Below, one piece after another: positions 18,814 through 27,095 of a DNA stretch of 64,000 nucleotides. How positions within the stretch are numbered: the first letter of the stretch is position 1; each line of letters begins with the position of its first letter. Where the stretch lies: assembly GCF_003113895.1 (NCBI RefSeq), contig NZ_BDUD01000001.1, positions 962,416 through 1,026,415 of the forward strand. Direction: 5' to 3'. The DNA is from Nostoc commune NIES-4072 (lineage in GTDB: Bacteria > Cyanobacteriota > Cyanobacteriia > Cyanobacteriales > Nostocaceae). The translations under genes and the position numbers were made by a program. Under the pieces are notes generated by a model. That model ran no database searches. It saw only the letters and a program-made list of their open reading frames with translations, and had not been told where the DNA came from.

Positions 18814-20229
18814 ATGTCCAGCAAGATAAAATTTGGTACTGATGGATGGCGAGGGATTATTGCTGATGACTTTACTTTCCCCAATGTGCGGAAAGTAACA
18901 AGAGCAATTGCCGCTTATTTAAATACAGCCTACACAAAAGATAGACCAGTACTTATTGCCTACGATACTCGCTTTTTAGCTGACCAGTTTGCCCAAACAT
19001 CGGCCCAAGTTTTGGCAGACTTGGGTTGGACTGTGAAAATTACTAATCGGGATTGTCCCACACCAGTAATTGCCTACAACGCCCGTCATCTAAATTCTGC
19101 TGGGGCATTAATGTTTACTGCTAGTCATAATCCAGCACCCTACTGTGGAATTAAATATATACCTGATTATGCTGGGCCTGCCACTCCTGAGATTACTGAT
19201 ACTATTGTGGCAAATATAGAAAGTGCATCGGATGAGTTGCCTGGGAGTAACCCATCAGGTTCAATTTCAATTTTCGATCCGAAACCAGATTACCTGCAAT
19301 TTATCTACACTCTACTTGATATAGAAAAAATTAAAAGCGCAAATTTAAAGGTAAAGTACGATGCTTTGTATTCTACCTCTCGTGGCTATTTAGATGAAGT
19401 TTTGCAACATAGTGGCGTTCAGTTAGAAAGTTTCCACGATTGGAGGGATGTTTTATTTGGCGGTGGAATGCCAGAACCCAAAGGAGAACAATTAGTTGAG
19501 TTAGTACAAGCAGTTGTTCGCGATCGCGCTGATTTGGGTTTGGCGACAGATGGAGATAGCGATCGCTTTGGTATCGTCGATGAACAAGGAAATGTCCTCA
19601 CTCCCAATACTGTGCTGTTAGTTCTAGCACGTCATTTAATCAGAAATAAAGGTAAAACTGGCGCGATCGTCCGCACTGTGGCGACAACCCACCTACTGGA
19701 TAATTTCGCGGCTAAAAATGGGCTGCAAATTTACGAAACACCAGTCGGTTTTAAATACATCGGCGAAAAAATGCGGGAAACTGCCGTGTTAATTGGTGGA
19801 GAAGAATCAGGCGGTTTGAGTATTATCGGGCATATTCCCGAAAAAGACGGGGTATTAGCCGATATGCTGGTGGCAGAAGCGATCGCTTATGAAGGCAAAC
19901 CTCTGAGTCAGATGGTAGCAGAAGCGATCGCCGAAGCCAATGGCCCACTTTACAACAACCGCCTAGACTTACACCTCACAGAGGCGCACAAAATCGCCGT
20001 CATCGACTCCTTTACTAGAAATCCACCTACAGAGGTAGCAGGAATTAAAGTCAAAGAAGTCGGACGCAAAGACGGTATTAAGCTCTATTTAGAAGAAGGT
20101 AGCTGGGTTTTACTGCGTCCTTCCGGTACAGAACCACTGGTGCGCGTCTATCTAGAAACCAACACTCCCGAAAAACTCACCCAAATTGCCCAAGAGTTAG
20201 AGAGTGCCATTGCTAAACTGGAGGGATAA
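18814..20229 (+). CDS. Phosphoglucomutase/phosphomannomutase (alpha-D-phosphohexomutase)
   Basis: A 471-residue enzyme of four domains. The phosphoserine loop TASHNPAPYCGIKY is at about residue 103, the metal-binding loop DGDSDRFG near 247, the sugar-binding EESGGLS near 330 and the phosphate-binding RPSGTEPLVRV near 436. All four are intact. The enzyme interconverts hexose 1- and 6-phosphates in glycogen, cell-wall or exopolysaccharide sugar metabolism. The sequence alone does not settle glucose against mannose specificity. The start ATG 18814 follows AAGCAAGTAGC without a strong ribosome binding site, but it gives the usual SSKIKFGTDGWRG N-terminus. Confidence 0.92.
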   Translation: MSSKIKFGTDGWRGIIADDFTFPNVRKVTRAIAAYLNTAYTKDRPVLIAYDTRFLADQFAQTSAQVLADLGWTVKITNRDCPTPVIAYNARHLNSAGALMFTASHNPAPYCGIKYIPDYAGPATPEITDTIVANIESASDELPGSNPSGSISIFDPKPDYLQFIYTLLDIEKIKSANLKVKYDALYSTSRGYLDEVLQHSGVQLESFHDWRDVLFGGGMPEPKGEQLVELVQAVVRDRADLGLATDGDSDRFGIVDEQGNVLTPNTVLLVLARHLIRNKGKTGAIVRTVATTHLLDNFAAKNGLQIYETPVGFKYIGEKMRETAVLIGGEESGGLSIIGHIPEKDGVLADMLVAEAIAYEGKPLSQMVAEAIAEANGPLYNNRLDLHLTEAHKIAVIDSFTRNPPTEVAGIKVKEVGRKDGIKLYLEEGSWVLLRPSGTEPLVRVYLETNTPEKLTQIAQELESAIAKLEG

Positions 20230-20349
20230 GAATTAGGAGTTAAAAGTTAAGAGTTGTAAATTAACAATTCTTCACTTTTAAATGCTATTAACAGTTATGA
20301 GTTTTAAATTAATAACTCCTCACTTCTCACTGCTAACTTTTATCAAACT

Positions 20350-20625
20350 ATGAAAATCGCTCCTTTTTTGACATCTATAGTTGTAGCAGTTTGGGTAATA
20401 GCGATCGCGATTATTTCAGTCCAAAATGCTACACCCGTATCGTTAAAATTCTTAACATTCCAATCGATTCAGATACCAATGGGTTTAGTGCTAGCTTTTA
20501 GTGCCGTTGTTGGGTTAATTGGCATGGCACTGCTGCAACCTCTGTGGGGACTTGCTGGTATTGGGCAAAGTAATTCTCGATTGGAAGACGATGCGGAATT
20601 TTTTGTTGATGATGAAGATTTTTGA
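20350..20625 (+). CDS. LapA/DUF1049 domain membrane protein
   Basis: A 91-residue protein with two membrane helices (residues 6-25 and 40-65) separated by NATPVSLKFLTFQSIQIPMG, the classic LapA (DUF1049) pattern, and an acidic C-terminal tail (LEDDAEFFVDDEDF). In proteobacteria LapA takes part in lipopolysaccharide assembly; the cyanobacterial role is unproven. It follows the phosphohexomutase after about 120 bases of AT-rich repeats (TTAGGAGTTA-type units). Confidence 0.75.
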   Translation: MKIAPFLTSIVVAVWVIAIAIISVQNATPVSLKFLTFQSIQIPMGLVLAFSAVVGLIGMALLQPLWGLAGIGQSNSRLEDDAEFFVDDEDF

Positions 20626-20678
20626 GGCTTGATGAAAACATACAAAAGTACACCAGTTTAGTAATTTTCATCTGCTAA

Positions 20679-20700
20679 TATGCACAAATGTGCATACAAT
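20679..20700 (+). promoter_or_regulatory. Palindromic operator overlapping the brnT promoter
   Basis: TATGCACA-AA-TGTGCATA (20679-20696) is a perfect inverted repeat with a 2-base spacer. It overlaps a TACAAT -10 box (20695-20700) only 8 bases before brnT ATG 20709. It is a good candidate for the site bound by the BrnA antitoxin in autoregulation. Confidence 0.55.
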
Positions 20701-20708
20701 AGATTTAG

Positions 20709-20975
20709 ATGGCGTATCAGTGGGATAGGGATAAGGCAGCAGCCAATCTTCGCAAGCATGGCGTTGACTTTGCTGATGCAATAACCGTGTTTTCTGACGA
20801 TTTAGCAATTACCATCACAGATGAACGTTTTGATGAAGAGAGATTTATCACTATTGGGATAGATAGTTTCAATCGAGTTTTAGTAGTTGTGTATACATGG
20901 CGAAATAATGAGATTCGATTGATTTCTGCCCGCAAAGCTACGCGCTATGAACAAAAGCAGTATGAGGATGGATAA
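20709..20975 (+). CDS. brnT: BrnT family toxin
   Basis: An 88-residue protein with the BrnT (DUF497) pattern: WDRDKAAANLRKHGVDFADAITVF near the N-terminus, then RFITIGIDSFNRVLVVVYTWR and the C-terminal RLISARKATRYEQKQYE. BrnT is a RelE-fold ribonuclease toxin that inhibits translation. The conserved N-terminal Lys/His and C-terminal Arg-x-x-S-A-R motifs are present. It ends immediately before its antitoxin gene (TAA at 20973-20975, next start at 20979), forming a two-gene operon controlled by the palindrome upstream. Confidence 0.88.
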   Translation: MAYQWDRDKAAANLRKHGVDFADAITVFSDDLAITITDERFDEERFITIGIDSFNRVLVVVYTWRNNEIRLISARKATRYEQKQYEDG

Positions 20976-20978
20976 GTG

Positions 20979-21236
20979 ATGGAAGCTGAGTATGATTTTA
21001 GCCAGGGCAAGCGGGGAGCGATTGAATCAACACCAACAGGCAAAACTAGAATTACAATTCGCCTAGATGATGAAGTACTAGCATGGTTTCGTGACCAAGT
21101 TCACGCAGCAGGTGGAGGAAATTACCAAACTTTGATTAACGATGCCTTGCGTGAGTACATTCAGCAGCGTCGTGAACCGTTAGAAGATACATTACGGCGA
21201 GTATTGCGAGAGGAACTTGAGCGCATTGGAAAATAA
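20979..21236 (+). CDS. brnA: BrnA family antitoxin
   Basis: An 85-residue protein. The core TRITIRLDDEVLAWFRDQVHAAGGGNYQTLINDALREYI is the ribbon-helix-helix DNA-binding domain of BrnA (COG3514). The N-terminus is short and polar, and the C-terminal helix is charged (LRRVLREELERIGK). It would neutralise BrnT and repress the operon by binding the upstream palindrome. ATG 20979 is preferred; a GTG at 20976 is in frame. It overlaps the preceding operon structure tightly and is followed by a DUF29 gene about 35 bases downstream. Confidence 0.85.
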   Translation: MEAEYDFSQGKRGAIESTPTGKTRITIRLDDEVLAWFRDQVHAAGGGNYQTLINDALREYIQQRREPLEDTLRRVLREELERIGK

Positions 21237-21270
21237 GGATATTTTAGCTTGTCTAAGATCGAGAACGGCT

Positions 21271-21714
21271 ATGAGTGCAACTTATAAAGCAGATTTTAAC
21301 TTGTGGATTGAACAGACAGCCCAACTATTGCGATCGCATCGCTGGCAGGAAGTTGATGTAGAACATCTGATTGAAGAGGTTGAAGGGTTGGGCAAAAGTG
21401 AAAGGCGGAGTATTGCCAGTCAACTAACTCGCTTACTGCTGCATTTGCTGAAGTGGCAATATCAACCCCAGCGTCGCTCAGATAGTTGGCTCGATTCTAT
21501 CACCGATTCTCGCACCCAAATTGAGTTAGCCATAGAAGATAGTCCTAGTCTTAAAGGCTATCCTACGGAGCAACTTGAGGAAAGTTATCAAAGGGCGCGT
21601 CGGCAAGCAGCCAAGCAAACGGGGATACTTGTATCCGTGTTTCCAGAAGAGTGCTTATATTCTTTAGAGTTAGTGTTGGATGAAGACTGGCTACCGGAAG
21701 CAAGCGATATTTGA
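21271..21714 (+). CDS. DUF29 domain protein
   Basis: A 147-residue protein. YKADFNLWIEQTAQLLRSHRWQEVDVEHLIEEVEGLGKSERR is the signature of DUF29, a family abundant in Nostocales and of unknown function, often next to toxin-antitoxin genes. The rest is helical: LTRLLLHLLKWQYQP, then WLDSITDSRTQIELAIEDSP. ATG 21271 gives the usual MSATYKADF start; an upstream extension to 21217 overlaps brnA and lacks conservation. A link to the preceding TA operon is possible, but only from position. Confidence 0.8.
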   Translation: MSATYKADFNLWIEQTAQLLRSHRWQEVDVEHLIEEVEGLGKSERRSIASQLTRLLLHLLKWQYQPQRRSDSWLDSITDSRTQIELAIEDSPSLKGYPTEQLEESYQRARRQAAKQTGILVSVFPEECLYSLELVLDEDWLPEASDI

Positions 21715-21756
21715 TAACTGTAATTGTGACTGTGTGGTATGAAGCGCATTACGCAG

Positions 21757-22074
21757 TCACTTAATATACATTGGTGAGTTTATAATTTGTTGAGCATCTT
21801 CAGCACTAATCAAATCAAGTTTTAAGTGTATGCGACTAATTAGGTAACAATTATAAAGAATTTGAGGTGGTATTCCTAAACGACAGGACAAGTCAACAAA
21901 ATCGCTATCTTTGGTCATAATTACTGCATTAGCGACTTGTGCTGCCTCAAAAATTTCCACATCTTTAGCATCTCGTAATCCAAGCTCTCTTAGGGCAGTA
22001 GCCTCTACGTCAAAAGTCTCAGTCAGCCAAAGTGCTAATGTAGGAGGCAACTGAGCATCAATCCAAATTTTCAT
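21757..22074 (-). CDS. DUF5615 PIN-like toxin
   Basis: A 105-residue protein with the PIN-like (Mut7-C/DUF5615) core: MKIWIDAQLPPTLALWL (first Asp), GLRDAKDVEIFEAA (second Asp) and AVIMTKDSDFVDL (Asp pair). These acidic residues form the metal site of PIN ribonucleases. Its start codon overlaps the stop of the DUF433 gene by 4 bases (ATGA), a standard toxin-antitoxin arrangement with the antitoxin first. It is probably an RNase toxin, with no experimental target known for the family. Confidence 0.82.
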   Translation of the reverse strand: MKIWIDAQLPPTLALWLTETFDVEATALRELGLRDAKDVEIFEAAQVANAVIMTKDSDFVDLSCRLGIPPQILYNCYLISRIHLKLDLISAEDAQQIINSPMYIK

Positions 22075-22304
22075 GCTGTCAATCGAGGAAAGTCAGTTCG
22101 CCGTGCTGCAAACAATAGACAGGCTTGGATATCTTCGAGTTCAAGATCGGGAAAATCCTCTAAAATCTCAGAAACACTGACATTCTCTGCCAACATTTCT
22201 AAAATGTCACTCACACGAATCCTCATGCCTCGAATACAAGGACGACCACCACACTGACCAGGAGTTTGAGTAATGCGAGTCAACAAATCAACCCTTGAGT
22301 TCAT
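22071..22304 (-). CDS. DUF433 antitoxin
   Basis: A 77-residue protein. RITQTPGQCGGRPCIRGMRIRVSDILEMLAENVSVSEILEDFP is the full DUF433 helix-turn-helix motif, a VapB-like antitoxin paired with DUF5615 proteins. It is the first gene of a two-gene operon and overlaps the toxin by 4 bases. ATG 22304 gives a start matching family members. A perfect hairpin (22411-22450) lies upstream, but there is no clear promoter. Confidence 0.85.
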   Translation of the reverse strand: MNSRVDLLTRITQTPGQCGGRPCIRGMRIRVSDILEMLAENVSVSEILEDFPDLELEDIQACLLFAARRTDFPRLTA

Positions 22305-22410
22305 GCAAGTATTTTAATATCACGTACTTTTATTTAACTCTAGTTCTGCGGTCGCAATTATCCCAGCCTAGCATCTGGGTGTAGCAACAGGGGAATTGCA
22401 GTTATCGCAC

Positions 22411-22450
22411 ACTAACCCAACAGCAGCTAAGTTGGCAGTTTTGGGTTAGT
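22411..22450. terminator. Stem-loop between the Uma2 and DUF433 genes
   Basis: Perfect 10-bp arms ACTAACCCAA (22411-22420) and TTGGGTTAGT (22441-22450) with a 20-base loop. The position downstream of the minus-strand Uma2 gene would suit a terminator, but there is no U-run. A REP-like palindrome (about 22500-22538, with GGCGTAGCCCG and AGACATCGC) follows. Confidence 0.35.
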
Positions 22451-22558
22451 TGTAGCTTCAAGTAATCAATAACGTCCAGAATTTCTGTATCAGTGAGTTG
22501 TAGGCGCGTAGGCGTAGCCCGTTGTAGACATCGCTAACCATTACAAAATCTGGTGAAT

Positions 22559-23296
22559 CTATAACAAACTTTCTGGATTAACACCTAGCGCATTCAACCT
22601 TTCAATTAACATTTTCACCTGTTGTTCTGCTTCCACCCGTCGCTGTTCTTCAAAAGCTGTGCGTTCTTCCGCTTCTCTGATGCGTTCTTCTGGTGTTAGC
22701 AATTTTTGTCCTTCTTCGTCATACCAATACAGCCACTCCCGCACAATACCTTGATAAATTCCCCGTTCTCGCCCAATTCCTAAACCAACCTCTGGCAGCC
22801 AAACGGGATTTCCTGACATTAAGATATATTCCCCATCAACTAGATGATACACCTCCAAAGGTGTCTTTTTACGCCGAAGCGGACTATATACAACGTAGTA
22901 CAAAATCCCTAATTCTTTGGCATATAATTCCTTTTTAATGCTATATTCTTCCCGATATATTTGGGAAACAACTTCTAGTGTTAAAATTGGCTGCTTCTTT
23001 TCTTCCCATAACACATAACTTAGGCGTAAATCCTCATCAATAAAGCGTTTAACTCCTAAGCTGAGAAACCCATCAGGGACAATGGCTGGTTTATCTGGGT
23101 GAGAATAAATACCCATGTCAACACCAAAGAACCAATCCCAGCGATCGCACCAAGCCAAAGCCAGTGTCGTTTTCAGCAAGCCGGGAATTAAATTTTGGAG
23201 TTCATTATCCACAGCAGTATCATCTGAGTCGGGTAATTCTTCGGAAGATGGCAAACAATGCAGTGGATTGTAGTTTAACATGAGCGGTTTTGCCAA
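22559..23296 (-). CDS. Uma2 family putative endonuclease
   Basis: A 245-residue member of Uma2 (DUF820), a PD-(D/E)XK-fold family greatly expanded in cyanobacteria. Core motifs are GVDMGIYSHPDKPAIVPDGFLS (Asp near 78) and PILTLEVVSQIYREEYSIKK (Glu-x-x-S near 108), then LGILYYVVYSP. The C-terminal 45 residues form a charged coiled coil (RIREAEERTAFEEQRRVEAEQQVKML, written here as two overlapping pieces around EERTAFEEQRRVEA). Biological targets are unknown; links with mobile DNA have been suggested. Start ATG 23296. Confidence 0.85.
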   Translation of the reverse strand: MAKPLMLNYNPLHCLPSSEELPDSDDTAVDNELQNLIPGLLKTTLALAWCDRWDWFFGVDMGIYSHPDKPAIVPDGFLSLGVKRFIDEDLRLSYVLWEEKKQPILTLEVVSQIYREEYSIKKELYAKELGILYYVVYSPLRRKKTPLEVYHLVDGEYILMSGNPVWLPEVGLGIGRERGIYQGIVREWLYWYDEEGQKLLTPEERIREAEERTAFEEQRRVEAEQQVKMLIERLNALGVNPESLL

Positions 23297-23499
23297 ATTT
23301 GATTCTAGATAGATTGTACGTAATCTATTGATGTGCGATCGCAGGGCAAGAATAAAGAACCATTTTTAGTGTAAACGTAGCCCGTCCTAGACATCGCCTG
23401 TGGTTCTCTCTTAGTATTCACAGACTTGTGATTGCAAAATTTTACATTAAATTCATGGTTTTTCGATACTGATTACCAGAATCTCTAACTGACAATAGC

Positions 23500-23526
23500 A
23501 AAAAAGGGCAGGTACAAAACCCGCCC
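23500..23526 (-). terminator. Intrinsic terminator after ndhD
   Basis: Read on the minus strand, GGGCGGGT-TTTGT-ACCTGCCC is an 8-bp stem (one G-T pair) followed directly by TTTTTT. It lies 40 bases after the ndhD stop codon. Confidence 0.85.
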
Positions 23527-23566
23527 TCAAAGTAATCAATATTTAAACTAAACTAGCGATCGCAAC

Positions 23567-25147
23567 TTAATTACCAATTTGGGGCGCACTCAAAGAAACC
23601 TTTAGTGCGTCGTCTTTTTGCTGTGCTAATGTCGGCACAGAATCACGCAATCTTGCTGTCAATTGTACAGTTGTGGCGTCATACATCTGAGTCAGCAATT
23701 TCGGATAGAAACCAATACCAATAATTGGCACTAACAAACAGGCAATGATAAATATTTCGCGGGGTTCAGCATCTATCAAAGCTTGGTGAGAAACTAATTC
23801 CTTGTTCTCTTCTCCGTAGAAAATTTCTCGCAACATCGACAGCAGATAAATCGGAGTTAAAATTACTCCCACTGCCATCAAGAATACAACAATCACTTTG
23901 AAGGTAGAGCTATAAGCATCGCTAGTAGCAAAGCCGACAAATACCATTAATTCTGCTACGAAACCGCTCATCCCTGGCAATGCCAAAGAAGCCATCGAAC
24001 AAGTGGTGAACATGGCGAAAATCTTCGGCATTCTCTTAGCAACACCGCCCATTTCATCCAACATCAGGGTGTGGGTGCGATCGTAAGTTGCGCCAACGAG
24101 GAAGAACAAACTCGCCCCAATTAACCCGTGGGAAACCATTTGCAACACTGCCCCACTCAATCCCAAATCGGTGAAGGAGGCAATACCAATCATCACAAAG
24201 CCCATGTGGGAAATTGAAGAGTAGGCAATTTTTCGCTTCAGGTTACGCTGGGCAAAGGATGTTAAGGCAGCGTAGATGATGTTAACTACCCCCAAAACCA
24301 CCAACACTGGTGCAAAAAGAGCGTGAGCATCGGGGAGCATTTGGGCATTCATCCGAATTAAGGCGTAACCACCCATTTTCAAAAGAATACCTGCCAATAG
24401 CATGTGTACAGGTGCTGTAGCTTCACCGTGGGCATCAGGTAGCCAGGTATGCAAGGGAATAATCGGCAACTTGACGGCGTAGGCAATCAGGAAGCCAGCA
24501 TAGACGGCAAGTTGGAAATTGAGAGCAAAGTCTTTTAAGGCGATCGCTCTCATATCAAACGTCACCGTATCGCCGTAAAATCCCATTGTCAGGGCAGACA
24601 GCAAAATAAACAGCGAACCACCGGCGGTGTATAAGATAAATTTAGTCGCTGCATACTGCCGTCTTTTGCCTCCCCAAATCGACAGCAGAAAGTATATCGG
24701 TACTAGTTCCAGTTCCCACACCAGGAAAAACAACAGCATATCCTGGACAGCGAACACGGCAATTTGACCGCCATACATCGCCAAAATCAAGAAGTAAAAT
24801 AGCTTCGGCTTGAAGGTGACAGGCCAAGCTGCTAAAATCGCCAGCGTGGTAATGAATCCAGTCAAAATAATTAGGGGCATAGATAAGCCATCTGCCCCTA
24901 CTGACCAATTCAAATCTAGTTGGGGTACCCAGGGGTAACTCTCGAACAACTGCAAATCTGGATTGGAGAAATCATACCCAGTATAAAAAGCATAAACAAT
25001 TAGTGCAAAATCTATCAGCCCTACGATGAGGGAGTACCAGCGCACTGTTTTGCCTTCTTTATCTGGGATGATGGGAATCAGTAGTGAAGCGGCTATCGGC
25101 AACAGAATAATCGTCGTCAGCCACGGAAAATTAGCTGTATTCATCAC
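23567..25147 (-). CDS. ndhD: NAD(P)H-quinone oxidoreductase subunit 4 (NdhD1-type)
   Basis: A 526-residue membrane protein with about 14 helices, a proton-translocating antiporter-like subunit of thylakoid NDH-1. Motifs include [16 protein letters not shown] (the essential Glu), [29 protein letters not shown] and [15 protein letters not shown]. The length and sequence fit the NdhD1/D2 group that works in respiration and cyclic electron flow; low-CO2-induced NdhD3/D4 are more divergent. MM at the start allows ATG 25147 or 25144. It ends in an intrinsic terminator. In other cyanobacteria ndhF1 and ndhD1 are usually direct neighbours; here about 1.9 kb with small toxin-antitoxin-type genes lies between them. 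Confidence 0.93.
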   Translation of the reverse strand: MMNTANFPWLTTIILLPIAASLLIPIIPDKEGKTVRWYSLIVGLIDFALIVYAFYTGYDFSNPDLQLFESYPWVPQLDLNWSVGADGLSMPLIILTGFITTLAILAAWPVTFKPKLFYFLILAMYGGQIAVFAVQDMLLFFLVWELELVPIYFLLSIWGGKRRQYAATKFILYTAGGSLFILLSALTMGFYGDTVTFDMRAIALKDFALNFQLAVYAGFLIAYAVKLPIIPLHTWLPDAHGEATAPVHMLLAGILLKMGGYALIRMNAQMLPDAHALFAPVLVVLGVVNIIYAALTSFAQRNLKRKIAYSSISHMGFVMIGIASFTDLGLSGAVLQMVSHGLIGASLFFLVGATYDRTHTLMLDEMGGVAKRMPKIFAMFTTCSMASLALPGMSGFVAELMVFVGFATSDAYSSTFKVIVVFLMAVGVILTPIYLLSMLREIFYGEENKELVSHQALIDAEPREIFIIACLLVPIIGIGFYPKLLTQMYDATTVQLTARLRDSVPTLAQQKDDALKVSLSAPQIGN

Positions 25148-25708
25148 AATTCGTCTGCTATCAAAATCATGTTTGGCAAAAAGTCACTAGTTATTAAGTA
25201 ACAGCTTTTTGAGGATTTCGTCTTCCTCGTTAGGTTGATTTAATTAAATTGGTAATCCCCTATTTTTCCTCTTAGGAGTTTTTTTTGACAGTTGCGGGTG
25301 CGGAATGTGCGTTGTGATACTCCCAGTCAAGTCAAAAATTACCCTAAAAAAGCCGATAAAATTATAGTTTAGGGGTGCGATCGCGTAGTCCAACCCATCG
25401 CTAAAAATACACAATCTGCTTGGTAGTTGTTGAAGAAAGCGATTTAGTACAAAAAAGCATGACCGGATAACTAACCATAATAATTGCACAAATTGAAAAT
25501 CAGATTGAATTCTGATTAAACAATATTTGTACCCTCAGCTTCATGATTGGTAACAATATATCCTTCATGATAAGTGTATCAAAATATGCTGGACTGATTG
25601 AGGAAGATTGAGATTAATTTCATTAAATATCAGAATCAGGATGTATGACGAACGCCACGCTACGCGAACAGGATTAAAGGACTAATAAACAGAATTTTTG
25701 TCCTTGGT
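25148..25708. other. Spacer between ndhD and the HEPN gene
   Basis: No supported gene in about 560 bases. It contains copy 1 of a roughly 67-bp direct repeat (25397-25463) and a REP-like CGAACGCCACGCTACGCGAACAGG-type segment near 25648-25671 (core CGCCACGCTACGCGAAC). The ndhD promoter is presumably here. Confidence 0.5.
25397..25463 (+). repeat. Direct repeat flanking the HEPN/MNT cassette, copy 1
   Basis: ATCGCTAAAAATACAC, then a variable middle, then AAAGCGATTTAGTACAAAAA and GCATGAC. This matches 26509-26577 in order and orientation (ATCACTAAAAATACAC, AAAGCGATTTGGTGCAAAAA, GCATAAC). The two copies bracket the HEPN/MNT genes. Confidence 0.7.
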
Positions 25709-26095
25709 TCAAGGGGATAGAGAGTCAATATTTGCTTTGGCAAAATTAAGAATTTCGATAGTTCTTTGAATAATCTGATCGGCATCAGCTTGGGTAATGT
25801 TAGGATCAGTATTATAGTCACCGCGTAAACGAGTTCTTTCTGCATCAATTAAATAACGATGAAATTCACGAGGAACTCGTTGTGGACGTGCAAATCTTTC
25901 TCCAAAAGCAGCAATTACGGCTGAATGTTTAGAGTAAGCAAGTCCTTCCCCTTCTAAAAAAGCGGTAGCAATATAAAACATCGCGTAATAGCCACGAGAT
26001 GCTGCAAATTCAGCAAAACCTTTTTGGTTGAGTTCTTCTGCGGCTTGCAAACTTCTCTCCGCTTTTTCTAGGAGTCTTTGTTGTTCAGGGGTCAT
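25709..26095 (-). CDS. HEPN domain protein, probable toxin of an MNT/HEPN pair
   Basis: A 128-residue helical protein of the COG1895 HEPN group: LLEKAERSLQAAEELNQKG, AASRGYYAMFYIATAFLEGEG, YSKHSAVIAAFGERF and RLRGDYNTDPNIT are the conserved blocks. HEPN proteins are RNases or are held inactive by MNT partners that AMPylate a conserved Tyr. Here the canonical R-x4-6-H motif is replaced by RLRGDY, as in other COG1895 members, so the catalytic state is uncertain. Its start overlaps the MNT gene by 4 bases. It sits between ndhF and ndhD on the same strand. Confidence 0.85.
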   Translation of the reverse strand: MTPEQQRLLEKAERSLQAAEELNQKGFAEFAASRGYYAMFYIATAFLEGEGLAYSKHSAVIAAFGERFARPQRVPREFHRYLIDAERTRLRGDYNTDPNITQADADQIIQRTIEILNFAKANIDSLSP

Positions 26096-26415
26096 ATTAA
26101 TAACCCATCTTGTCTGACATTACGAAAGAAACCACTCTCATAATTTTCTAGTTGCTCACTGGTAGCAAAAGCACAACTAATTAAAACATTATATTCTAAA
26201 CATAAATCAGCAATGATTTGACTGATTTTTTCACTTTCTTGAGAATAGTTAAAGACATCTTTCAATACAATTAAAATATCAATATCTGAGTCTGGTTGTG
26301 CTGTTCCTCTGGCTTGTGAACCAAATAAAATTAGTTTGTCTAATTGTTCTCCATAAAGTTGTTTTAAATTTTCGCGTATTTGGGGTAAAACTGTTGAAAT
26401 TGGTTGACTTAGCAT
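26092..26415 (-). CDS. MNT-type nucleotidyltransferase (antitoxin partner of HEPN)
   Basis: A 107-residue minimal nucleotidyltransferase. KLILFGSQARGTAQPDSDIDILIVL contains the GSxARG and D-x-D motifs needed for nucleotidyl transfer; a third acidic residue is probably in the following strand (NVLISCAFATSEQ). In characterised MntA/HepT systems the MNT protein AMPylates the HEPN toxin and neutralises it. The four-base overlap with the HEPN gene fits a co-translated pair. ATG 26415 is the only plausible start. Confidence 0.88.
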   Translation of the reverse strand: MLSQPISTVLPQIRENLKQLYGEQLDKLILFGSQARGTAQPDSDIDILIVLKDVFNYSQESEKISQIIADLCLEYNVLISCAFATSEQLENYESGFFRNVRQDGLLI

Positions 26416-26508
26416 AATTTTAAATAAACAATTACTTTGTTTTATGTCTATGCTAACTCAAAAGCGATGTATTCTCTGGAAAAAGCTTTGCGAACGGCGA
26501 TCGCAGCT

Positions 26509-26577
26509 ATCACTAAAAATACACGTTCCTGTTTACTGATTGTAGAGAAAAGCGATTTGGTGCAAAAAAAGCATAAC
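26509..26577 (+). repeat. Direct repeat flanking the HEPN/MNT cassette, copy 2
   Basis: A second copy of the 25397-25463 repeat in the same orientation, located upstream of the MNT gene and downstream of the YgiT-type gene. Identity is high at both ends and lower in the centre. Confidence 0.7.
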
Positions 26578-26584
26578 AATAACA

Positions 26585-26808
26585 CTAAGCTACATATCTA
26601 ATAATCTCCAATCCTGCTCCATTCTTAATAGCTGACTCTGCTTTACCTAAAACCTGTTCTGTAATTGCATCATTTAAATAATATTCACCGCAGTTATCAC
26701 AAGTTTCTGCTGGAACTTTTTTAAGACAATAATACATTCATCTCTTTCTAATGTCACAGTTACTAAACCTGGTTTAGTTTCTCCATGCTGACAAATTACG
26801 CATTTCAT
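26585..26808 (-). pseudogene. YgiT/MqsA-type zinc-finger antitoxin gene with a frameshift
   Basis: Frame one starts ATG 26808 and reads MKCVICQHGETKPGLVTVTL, the first C-x2-C of MqsA N-terminal zinc-finger proteins. At codons 30-31 (AAA AAG) the reading must shift back by one base to continue as VPAETCDNCGEYYLNDAITE, the second C-x2-C and the family's GEYYL motif, and to end at TAG 26585. Without the shift translation stops after 44 codons. The join falls exactly on A_AAA_AAG (forward bases 26716-26722), a classical -1 slippery heptamer, so this is either a one-base deletion in an A-run or a programmed frameshift. The gene upstream expected for such pairs (DUF4258 toxin) is not present; only about 14 codons ending TAATG precede it. 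Confidence 0.75.
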
Positions 26809-27065
26809 TATCTTTGTCTTCTAGTTGTAAAACCATCTAACCAAATATATATTAGTATCACGAATATATATTAATTTTAGGGTGGGTTACGCTATCGCTA
26901 AACCAGCATAAGTATTAACACTGAATGGTGGGTTACGGCGCAAAAAGATTATTCTATATATTTTTTTCTTCTGTTCTATCGGATTATAGGAATTTATAAA
27001 GTCTGCAACCTATTTTTTGGGATGAATCTTAATAAGACTAACTTCATTATTCAAGAAATAATGTA

Positions 27066-27087
27066 GGGGTGGACATCTGCCCACCCC
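27066..27087 (-). terminator. Stem-loop after ndhF
   Basis: GGGGTGG and CCACCCC arms with an 8-base loop lie 9 bases after the ndhF stop codon. There is no strong U-run on the minus strand, so termination may be partial. Confidence 0.5.
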
Positions 27088-27095
27088 GATTAAAA

